From: an uncultured Eubacteriales bacterium
Lineage (GTDB): Bacteria; Bacillota; Clostridia; UMGS1883; UMGS1540
Length of the DNA: 13,248 nt
Assembly (NCBI GenBank): GCA_900552775.1
Contig: USAP01000029.1
Span: 1-13,248 of the forward strand
Direction of reading: 5' to 3'
The position numbers were made by a program, and so were the translations under genes. Numbering within the stretch: position 1 is the stretch's first letter; every line of letters begins with the position of its first letter. This document shows, piece by piece, positions 8,488 through 13,248 of the stretch. The notes beneath the pieces were generated by a model. The model searched no databases. It was not told the origin of the DNA and worked only from the letters and a program-made list of their open reading frames with translations.

Positions 8488-9597
8488 ATGTCAAGCTTAA
8501 GCTTAAGAGGAATTTATAAAACATATGCGGGCGGCGTTACGGCTGTCAGCGATTTCAATCTTGAAATTGAGGATAAAGAGTTTATTATATTTGTAGGACC
8601 TTCGGGCTGTGGTAAATCAACGACTTTGCGTATGATTGCGGGTCTTGAAGAAATCACAAAGGGTGAGCTTTATATAGACAATGAGCTTGTAAACGACAAG
8701 GCTCCGAAGGACAGAGATATCGCCATGGTTTTCCAGAATTATGCGCTTTATCCGCATATGACGGTATTTGATAATATGGCTTTCGGTCTTAAACTTCGCA
8801 AAACGCCGAAGGATGAGATAAAGAGAAAGGTTACGGAAGCCGCAAAAATTCTTGATATAGATCATTTGCTTGACAGAAAGCCGAAGGCTTTGTCCGGCGG
8901 TCAGCGTCAGAGAGTTGCTCTCGGCCGTGCGATTGTGCGTGACCCCAAGGTTTTCCTTATGGATGAGCCGCTTTCAAACCTTGACGCAAAGCTTCGTGTT
9001 CAGATGAGAACGGAAATCGGAAAGCTTCATAACAAACTTCAGACAACTTTTATTTACGTTACGCATGATCAGACAGAGGCTATGACAATGGCTTCCCGTA
9101 TCGTTGTTATGAAAGACGGTATTGTTCAGCAGGTTGCAAGCCCGCAGGAACTTTACGATAATCCCACAAACGTATTCGTTGCAGGCTTTATCGGTTCTCC
9201 GCAGATGAACTTTGTTGACGCGGACGTTGTTGCGGAAGGCGATACGCTCGCTCTCAAATTCGGCAAAGAAAAAGTTCTTCTTCCTGCCGGAAAAGCTGCA
9301 AAGCTTGATAAATCTTATGTCGGCAAAACGGTTATCATGGGTATCCGCCCCGAAGATATGTACGATGATGAGGCTTATATCACAGCTTCTCCCGACAGTG
9401 TAATCGGTGCAGACGTTGAGATTACAGAAATGATGGGCGCTGAAACATATCTCTACCTTGATGTTGACGGTAAGAAGATGGTTGCACGCGTTAACCCGAG
9501 AACTCAGACCAAGATGGGCGACAAGATTAAGGTTGCTCTCGACGGTAATAAGATTCATCTGTTTGATAAAGAAACAGAGCTTGCAATACTTAACTAA
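8488..9597 (+). CDS. Sugar ABC transporter ATP-binding protein (MsmK/UgpC/MalK type)
   Basis: The cytoplasmic ATPase subunit that powers carbohydrate ABC importers. The 369-residue length suits the MalK subfamily: an N-terminal nucleotide-binding domain (1-~235) and a C-terminal TOBE/OB-fold regulatory domain. Motifs are all intact: Walker A GPSGCGKST (37-45), Q-loop Q83, signature LSGGQ (135-139), Walker B VFLMDE (155-160), D-loop SNLD (163-166) and switch H193. The TOBE part includes VIMGIRPEDMYDDEA and a closing IHLFDKETE, typical of MsmK/UgpC. No permease or binding-protein genes accompany it, and it has its own promoter region and terminator. Such solitary MsmK-type ATPases are known in Firmicutes to serve several sugar transporters; that role is inferred here. 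Confidence 0.95.
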   Translation: MSSLSLRGIYKTYAGGVTAVSDFNLEIEDKEFIIFVGPSGCGKSTTLRMIAGLEEITKGELYIDNELVNDKAPKDRDIAMVFQNYALYPHMTVFDNMAFGLKLRKTPKDEIKRKVTEAAKILDIDHLLDRKPKALSGGQRQRVALGRAIVRDPKVFLMDEPLSNLDAKLRVQMRTEIGKLHNKLQTTFIYVTHDQTEAMTMASRIVVMKDGIVQQVASPQELYDNPTNVFVAGFIGSPQMNFVDADVVAEGDTLALKFGKEKVLLPAGKAAKLDKSYVGKTVIMGIRPEDMYDDEAYITASPDSVIGADVEITEMMGAETYLYLDVDGKKMVARVNPRTQTKMGDKIKVALDGNKIHLFDKETELAILN

Positions 9598-9620
9598 TAT
9601 TTAAAATATTTAGATTTTTC

Positions 9621-9655
9621 AGGAGCAGTTCCATAAACGGAGCTGCTCTTTTTTT
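9621..9655 (+). terminator. Intrinsic terminator of the ABC ATPase gene
   Basis: A 12-bp stem (9621-9632 with 9639-9650, two G-U pairs) with a 6-nt loop is followed by a run of seven T (9649-9655). It lies 23 nt after the stop codon. Confidence 0.92.
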
Positions 9656-9702
9656 GTGTCGGACGGTAAACTTTTAAATCGGAAAATTTCGGAATTGTAA
9701 TG

Positions 9703-9738
9703 TGTATACCATGTCCTTGCACTGTTTGTATACCATGT
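9703..9738. repeat. Two 12-bp direct repeats upstream of the integrase promoter
   Basis: TGTATACCATGT occurs at 9703-9714 and again at 9727-9738, exactly 24 bp apart. The second copy ends 5 bp before the -35 hexamer at 9744. Each copy contains the palindrome GTATAC. This looks like a binding-site pair for a regulator or for a recombination protein; which one cannot be told from sequence. Confidence 0.7.
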
Positions 9739-9743
9739 TACTC

Positions 9744-9774
9744 TTGACAAACAGGGTCGCTCCTACGGTATAAT
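9744..9774 (+). promoter_or_regulatory. Promoter with 19-bp spacer upstream of the integrase
   Basis: A perfect -35 TTGACA (9744-9749) and perfect -10 TATAAT (9769-9774) are 19 bp apart. Long spacers of this size are typical of promoters remodelled by MerR-family activators, but I see no clear dyad in the spacer. A second TATAAT at 9821-9826, with only a poor -35 (TGTGTC), lies nearer the gene. That second -10 sits inside an inverted repeat, TTCGGG (9815-9820) and CCCGAA (9840-9845). Confidence 0.6.
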
Positions 9775-9857
9775 ATTGAAAGCGAAAAGGCTTTTTATGT
9801 GTCAATTGCTTTCATTCGGGTATAATATATGTATAAAAACCCGAAAGGAAGTCTGTT

Positions 9858-10250
9858 ATGAGAACCGTTACCGATGAAAACATAAAAAAATTCGAAGAGT
9901 ATTTATACGCCGAGGAGCGCAGCTGCAACACGATTGAAAAATACATGCGTGACGTACGCTTTTTCCGCGGCAGGCTGCAAGGCGGAAATGTTGATAAATC
10001 CGCCCTTGTAAAATACAAAAAAGAGCTGTGCGAAAGGTATGCCGTGAAAAGCGTAAATTCAATGCTGTCCTCCGTAAACGCGTTTTTTGTGTTTATGGGG
10101 TGGTACGATTTGAAAGTGAAAACATTAAAAATTCAAAGACGCATATTTTCCGATAAGTCAAAGGAATTATCAAAACCCGAATACGAACGGCTGTTAAGCG
10201 CTATCAGCTGGTCGACACCCTCGATAACGGCAACCTTGCCGTCCACCTGA
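9858..10250 (+). CDS. Tyrosine recombinase/integrase, N-terminal fragment
   Basis: Residues 1-115 form the SAM-like core-binding domain of a phage-type tyrosine recombinase: EEYLYAEERSCNTIEKYMRDV (13-33), then KSVNSMLSSVNAFFVFMGWYDL (64-85) and the KTLKIQRR.F linker leading to KPEYERLL. The catalytic domain with R..HxxR..Y is absent. After about 10202 the frame runs into the end of an oppositely oriented murA and stops 15 residues later (SWSTPSITATLPST region), so the last 15 codons are not integrase. Relatives are about 270-290 residues, so some 160 are missing. The start follows AAAGGAA with a 7-nt gap. It probably belonged to a mobile element of the left-hand genome; no other part of that element is present here. 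Confidence 0.85.
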   Translation: MRTVTDENIKKFEEYLYAEERSCNTIEKYMRDVRFFRGRLQGGNVDKSALVKYKKELCERYAVKSVNSMLSSVNAFFVFMGWYDLKVKTLKIQRRIFSDKSKELSKPEYERLLSAISWSTPSITATLPST

Positions 10251-11293
10251 ATGTGGGCACCCAGACGCTTCAGCTCGTCCACATACTTGAAGCGGTTGGC
10301 GCCGTAGACACCCTCAGTCACAAGGCTGGTACCCTGTGCCAGAGACAGTACGGCGGCGATCTGGGGCTGCATATCCGTGGGGAAGCCGGGATAGGGCAGG
10401 GTCTTGACATTGGTCTTTTGCAGCGGCTCGCTGCGGCGCACCAGCAGGGTGTCGTCGTTCTCCTCTACCGCCACACCCATCTCCATCAGCTTGGCGCTGA
10501 TGCAGTCCATGTGCTTGGGGATGATGTTCTTAAGCAGGAGCTGCCCGCCGGTGGCGGCCACCGCCGCCATGTAGGTGCCGGCCTCGATCTGGTCGGGGAT
10601 GATGCAGTAGGTACCGCCGCTGAGACGCTCCACGCCGCGGATCTTGATAGAGTCGGTGCCGGCGCCCTTGATGTCCGCGCCCATGGAGTTCAGGAAGTTG
10701 GCCAGATCCACGATGTGCGGCTCCTTGGCGGCGTTTTCGATGGTGGTGACGCCGTCAGCCAGCGCAGCGGCCATCATGATGTTCATGGTGGCGCCCACGG
10801 AGACAACGTCCAGATACACCGGCGCGCCGGTGAGACGGCCGTTCTTGGCGGCGGTGTGGATGAAGCCGCCCTCCACGGTGACGTCAGCTCCCATGGTGGT
10901 GAAGCCCTTGACGTGCTGGTCGATGGGGCGGACGCCGAAGTTGCAGCCGCCGGGCATGGCCACGGTGGCCTGTCCGAAGCGGCCCAGCAGCGCACCCAGC
11001 AGGTAGTAACTGGCGCGGATACGCCGCGCAAGATCGTAGGACGGGCGGGTGGAGTGGATGGCGTGGCAGTCGATCTCAATGGCGTGCTGGTTCAGCACGC
11101 GCACCTTTGCGCCCAGCTCCTCCAGAATAGAGAAGAACAGGGTCACATCGCTGATCTGGGGGATGTTCTCGATACGGCATACGCCATCCACCAGCAGGGC
11201 GGCAGGGATGATAGCTACAGCGGCGTTTTTCGCACCGCTGACGGTCACTTCACCAAAAAGCTCTCGTCCGCCGCGGATCATGTATTTATTCAA
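10133..11293 (-). CDS. murA: UDP-GlcNAc 1-carboxyvinyltransferase (MurA), C-terminally truncated
   Basis: Transfers enolpyruvate from PEP to UDP-GlcNAc, the first committed step of peptidoglycan synthesis, in the cytoplasm. Native residues 1-363 are present: SGAKNAA with K22-N23 of the substrate site, the catalytic loop MPGGCNFGVRP with active-site Cys117, DVVSVGATMNIMMAA, AAKEPHIVDLANFL, and PGFPTDMQPQ near the domain interface. The sequence ends after KVAVIEGVDQL at 10205. The family continues for about 55-60 residues (the GAPV...DLRAGAA segment), all missing. The last 23 codons of the open frame (10133-10204) are antisense integrase DNA. The start is taken as TTG 11293, 8 nt after GAGGG; ATG 11281 is an alternative. 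Codons are strongly G/C-ending, unlike the genes to the left. As drawn the product would probably be inactive. Confidence 0.93.
   Translation of the reverse strand: MNKYMIRGGRELFGEVTVSGAKNAAVAIIPAALLVDGVCRIENIPQISDVTLFFSILEELGAKVRVLNQHAIEIDCHAIHSTRPSYDLARRIRASYYLLGALLGRFGQATVAMPGGCNFGVRPIDQHVKGFTTMGADVTVEGGFIHTAAKNGRLTGAPVYLDVVSVGATMNIMMAAALADGVTTIENAAKEPHIVDLANFLNSMGADIKGAGTDSIKIRGVERLSGGTYCIIPDQIEAGTYMAAVAATGGQLLLKNIIPKHMDCISAKLMEMGVAVEENDDTLLVRRSEPLQKTNVKTLPYPGFPTDMQPQIAAVLSLAQGTSLVTEGVYGANRFKYVDELKRLGAHIQVDGKVAVIEGVDQLIALNSRSYSGFDNSFDLSENMRL
10203..10206. other. Junction between two unrelated sequence contexts
   Basis: The integrase similarity ends at codon 10200-10202 and the murA similarity (minus strand) ends at codon 10205-10207. 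Both genes are cut mid-domain at the same place and face each other. Base composition changes abruptly across it. There is no target duplication, terminal inverted repeat or IS sequence at the joint. Confidence 0.85.
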
Positions 11294-11416
11294 GGCAGTT
11301 TCCCTCTTTTCAAGTCATCGGTGCTTGTATGCGGCGGCGCTGTGCCGGCGTCAAAAGCGCCAAACATAGTGTGTCCAGACAGCGCTCGGTCCATACGGCG
11401 CAATACAAGTGCTATC

Positions 11417-11444
11417 AGTATACCATATTTTTCGATAAAAGCAA
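11417..11444 (-). promoter_or_regulatory. Promoter of murA
   Basis: On the minus strand, TTGCTT (11444-11439) and TATACT (11422-11417) are separated by 16 bp. Predicted start is near 11410, giving a leader of about 117 nt to the TTG at 11293. Because murA has this promoter, the small RNA terminating at 11488 need not be its leader. Confidence 0.7.
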
Positions 11445-11487
11445 GAAAACCGCAGGAAATTTTTAAGAGAACCGAAAAGCTGCACAG

Positions 11488-11527
11488 AAAAAAGCTCCCG
11501 GGGGACAGATATCCGTCTCCCGGGAGC
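11488..11527 (-). terminator. Intrinsic terminator of the putative small RNA
   Basis: On the minus strand a 13-bp stem (11527-11515 with 11506-11494, one G-U) with an 8-nt loop is followed by six T (11493-11488). No coding region lies upstream of it on this strand, which is the main pointer to a non-coding transcript. Confidence 0.88.
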
Positions 11528-11659
11528 CTTTGCCCCCTGCGAAGCGCGCTCGTGCACTGTACATTCTCCCGCGCAGTGAGCCCCCCTCGGCTTCGTGTCC
11601 CCTTGTTGATCCCCCCTGCCGTGCGGCGTACCCCTATGCCGCAGCCCCCTGCAAGGCTA
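11488..11659 (-). ncRNA. Putative structured small RNA, G-tract rich, class unknown
   Basis: A self-contained minus-strand transcription unit with no protein gene inside. The predicted 5' end (~11659) and 3' end (~11488) give about 170 nt. A closing stem pairs 11657-11651 with 11533-11526 (7 bp, one bulged A), directly before the terminator hairpin. Inside are a hairpin TGCGGC/GCCGCA (11643-11638 with 11627-11622, 10-nt loop) and a second arm CGAAGC/GCTTCG (11595-11590 with 11545-11540). The second arm encloses GCTC/GAGC and ACTG/CAGT. Six tracts of four to six G, each preceded by A, start at 11649, 11634, 11616, 11602, 11586 and 11537, mostly in unpaired positions. It could be a trans-acting sRNA, a 6S-like RNA or an orphan riboregulator; I do not recognise a known family. 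Existence is inferred from promoter, fold and terminator. Confidence 0.6.
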
Positions 11660-11665
11660 AATAGT

Positions 11666-11694
11666 ACGATACCACTTCGCAAACTGTTTTTCAA
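11666..11694 (-). promoter_or_regulatory. Candidate promoter of the putative small RNA
   Basis: Minus strand TTGAAA (11694-11689), 17-bp spacer, TATCGT (11671-11666). An overlapping TACTAT (11666-11661) is an alternative -10 but lacks a matching -35. The predicted start near 11659 falls at the first base of the closing stem. Confidence 0.5.
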
Positions 11695-11985
11695 GGATAA
11701 TTCGCGTTTTTAGCCAATTTTTCGCGCTGTTCAACGTCTCTACGCCGGTGTGTTCAGAAAAGTGCAGGCAATAGGCGCGGTTTGATAATCGCCCGCCCGG
11801 GAGAAGAAAACGCCCCTACCGTGGCTGGGGCAAGCGGCCGCGTAAGCCTCCGCGCCGCCGGGGCGGCGAAGCTCCTTTTACGCACAAAAATACAGACAAC
11901 GCTTTCGCCGAATAAATTGTAACCGAATTATGAACGGCTTTTGGCCGCTATCAGCGTCAAAACAGTTTACATAATGACTTTTCGA
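11695..11985. other. Non-coding stretch with a GC-rich dyad
   Basis: No protein-coding gene is convincing here. A nested dyad spans 11840-11883: GCGTAA (11840-11845) pairs with TTACGC (11878-11883) around CGCCGC/GCGGCG (11853-11858 with 11863-11868). Just before it, GCCCC (11812-11816) can pair with GGGGC (11827-11831). Neither has a T-tract on either strand, so they are not ordinary terminators; they could be part of another structured RNA or a protein site. Confidence 0.4.
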
Positions 11986-12310
11986 TTTTGACTGGAAAAT
12001 TTTTCCAGCTAAGTTGTTGCATTTTTTGAAAATCTCGATTTGAATTGCATAAATGCTGCGTTACACAAGAATTACGCTTTACAGGCGCTCAGATAAATTG
12101 CGTAAATTACTGGTAAATTATGGAAGAAATGGAAATTATTTCCAATTTTGGGCGATTTTTAACGGCGCGATGTCACTATCTCAAAAATGGAAATAACTGG
12201 TAATAAAATCCGTAAAAATTTTTACAACATAATGATGTTTACGTTGTAAACGCTGTCTCGGAGAATGAAGCCGAACCGGACACAAACAAATTTTTATGGA
12301 GGAAACAAAC
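11986..12310. promoter_or_regulatory. Palindrome-rich leader of the surface-protein gene
   Basis: An AT-rich 5' region with several perfect dyads. CTGGAAAA-T-TTTTCCAG is at 11992-12008. TGGAAAT-T-ATTTCCA is at 12130-12144. GTAAAAA directly abuts TTTTTAC at 12212-12225. GTTTAC-GTT-GTAAAC is at 12237-12251. TTTACAAC (12221-12228) also pairs with GTTGTAAA (12243-12250), overlapping the last two. GTAAATTA is repeated directly at 12102-12109 and 12113-12120, 11 bp apart. I see no unambiguous sigma-A promoter, although one must lie here if the gene is expressed. GGAGG at 12298-12302 serves the ATG at 12311. Confidence 0.55.
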
Positions 12311-13207
12311 ATGAAGAAGATCATTGCAACTGTGCTGGCCATGGTCATGGCTCTGGCACTGTGCACCACCGCTTTCGCGGCACCTGTTACTGGTTATACC
12401 GGCTATAACAGAGGCGGCAACAAGCTGATGGTGGACGCCACGAATGCTGAAAGCTTTTCTGTGGAAGCTCACGAGGCTGCGTTCAACAAAGCCACCGGTG
12501 CTGGTAATGTTGCTTACTACACTGTAAGTGGTGCCACGGCTAGCGAAAACACTGGCTACAACGGTGATTACACCAAGGCAGACAAGACTGATTTCGATCT
12601 GCAGCTCACCAAGGCCGGTGCTTCTACGCTGTATCTGAAGCACGTTGATACTGGTGCTGAGTATGTTGCCAAGGTTGAGGCTTTCACCAAGATTGGTGAC
12701 AAGTGCGGTCAGCTTGATGTTGATGCCGATGGCACTTACTATGTGAACACCAGCAAATACACTTCTAGTAACGCCACCAAGGACGCTGGTGAGGTGTACT
12801 TTATGGCCAGCGATGCGACAGGGGCTGTGTATGTCCTGCTGAACGGCAAGCTGGTTTCCGTGACGCTGGCTGATGAACAGACTCTGGTTGGCCACACTTG
12901 GGTTGCTGTCGTGAAGGATGGCAAGGTCGTTTCTTACAAGTGCTCTGACTGCGGCACTGTTGCTTCCATCTACAAGACCTATGCTGCCGCTAAGGCTTCC
13001 GGTCTGAAGAATGTTGAGGCGTTTGTGAACGATGATGGCGAGACCATCTACCTGGCCTACACCGATGGCAAGACCGACACCACCAAGCCCACCGACACCA
13101 ACAAGTCCCCCAAGACCTTTGACGCTGGTATCGCTATGTACGTCGGTATGGCTCTGACCTCCGTCGCCGGCTCCGCCGTCGTCATCGGCAAGAAAAAGGA
13201 GTTCTAA
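12311..13207 (+). CDS. Secreted, probably surface-anchored protein with SPKTF sorting-like tail
   Basis: A 298-residue exported protein of unknown function. Residues 1-23 are a signal peptide (MKK, hydrophobic core, ending TTAFA, cleavage before AP). The mature part is rich in Thr, Ala, Lys, Asp and Tyr, with beta-type alternation. A possible zinc-ribbon half lies at 195-215, with H195 and C211-x2-C214 (YKCSDCG), a pattern I associate with secreted Oscillospiraceae proteins. A Thr/Lys/Pro/Asp-rich linker (252-265) leads to SPKTF (266-270), a hydrophobic helix (272-292) and a basic tail KKKEF. This is the three-part layout of a sortase signal, with Phe where Gly is usual. The ATG at 12311 follows GGAGG with an 8-nt gap; an upstream in-frame ATG at 12296 overlaps that ribosome site and would spoil the signal peptide. 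No sortase gene is nearby. Confidence 0.85.
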   Translation: MKKIIATVLAMVMALALCTTAFAAPVTGYTGYNRGGNKLMVDATNAESFSVEAHEAAFNKATGAGNVAYYTVSGATASENTGYNGDYTKADKTDFDLQLTKAGASTLYLKHVDTGAEYVAKVEAFTKIGDKCGQLDVDADGTYYVNTSKYTSSNATKDAGEVYFMASDATGAVYVLLNGKLVSVTLADEQTLVGHTWVAVVKDGKVVSYKCSDCGTVASIYKTYAAAKASGLKNVEAFVNDDGETIYLAYTDGKTDTTKPTDTNKSPKTFDAGIAMYVGMALTSVAGSAVVIGKKKEF

Positions 13208-13219
13208 TTAAACTCAAAA

Positions 13220-13248
13220 AAGAGAAAGGCCCATTGGGCCTTTCTCTT
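13220..13248 (+). terminator. Strong terminator hairpin after the surface-protein gene
   Basis: A perfect 13-bp stem (13220-13232 with 13236-13248) with a 3-nt loop begins 12 nt after the stop. The T-tract on the plus strand would lie beyond the window edge. On the minus strand the stem is followed by TTTTTT (13221-13216), so it could work in both directions. Confidence 0.8.

Noticed and set aside
9858..11293. Integrase inserted into murA as a mobile element
   Set aside because: The integrase is itself broken at the joint, murA sequence does not resume on the far side, and no element ends or duplications are visible.
11290..11694. A 134-codon minus-strand frame upstream of murA
   Set aside because: It starts where the putative RNA promoter lies, reads straight through a strong terminator hairpin and through the murA promoter, and resembles no protein I know.
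10253..11713. A 486-codon open frame on the plus strand across murA
   Set aside because: It is antisense to a clearly recognisable MurA, has low-complexity Gly/Val/His/Asp composition typical of the shadow of a GC-rich gene, and runs through the RNA terminator region. No ribosome site supports it.
11840..11883. GC-rich dyad as a rho-independent terminator
   Set aside because: Neither strand has a T-tract after the stem, and no gene ends next to it.
12239..12895. A 218-codon minus-strand frame opposite the surface-protein gene
   Set aside because: The plus-strand frame has a signal peptide, ribosome site and sorting-like tail; the opposite frame has no such support and begins inside the gene.

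Overview
The window looks like two pieces of gut-type Clostridia (Firmicutes) DNA joined at about position 10203-10206. The left piece (1 to ~10203) is AT-leaning, with genes tightly packed, strong AGGAGG-type ribosome binding sites and classical TTGACA/TATAAT promoters. The right piece (~10205 to 13248) has a clearly different composition: G+C hand-counted at 19/60 in 10081-10140 and 41/60 in 10561-10620. Its murA and surface-protein gene resemble Oscillospiraceae-type genes. At the junction an integrase reading right and a murA reading left are both cut mid-gene, so a chimeric assembly or a rearrangement is the most economical reading.

Left piece. It holds tyrS with a terminator, a tRNA-Pro(GGG) with its own consensus promoter and terminator, and a LysR-type regulator divergent from a short (PUA-less) proB with no proA beside it. 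A likely operon follows behind a good promoter: a DUF1846/UPF0371 protein, a secreted three-repeat SLH protein, a cytoplasmic beta-lactamase-fold serine hydrolase, and an RsuA-type pseudouridine synthase whose start overlaps the hydrolase stop. Next come a monocistronic MsmK/UgpC-type sugar-transporter ATPase with a terminator, then a regulatory region with 12-bp direct repeats and a 19-bp-spacer promoter, then the N-terminal third of a tyrosine recombinase.

Right piece. It holds a 3'-truncated murA (minus strand) with its own promoter, and about 1 kb without protein-coding genes. That gap contains a probable minus-strand structured small RNA of about 170 nt, with promoter, closing stem, two internal hairpins, six A-G(4-6) tracts and an intrinsic terminator. 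It also contains an AT-rich stretch dense in palindromes. Last is a secreted, probably wall- or membrane-anchored protein ending in an SPKTF/hydrophobic/KKK sorting-like tail, followed by a strong hairpin terminator at the window edge.

The left genes are housekeeping (translation, proline synthesis, rRNA modification, sugar uptake, envelope). No CRISPR array, complete mobile element or defence system is visible. The most interesting candidates are the G-tract RNA upstream of murA, the palindrome-rich leader of the surface-protein gene, and the junction itself.
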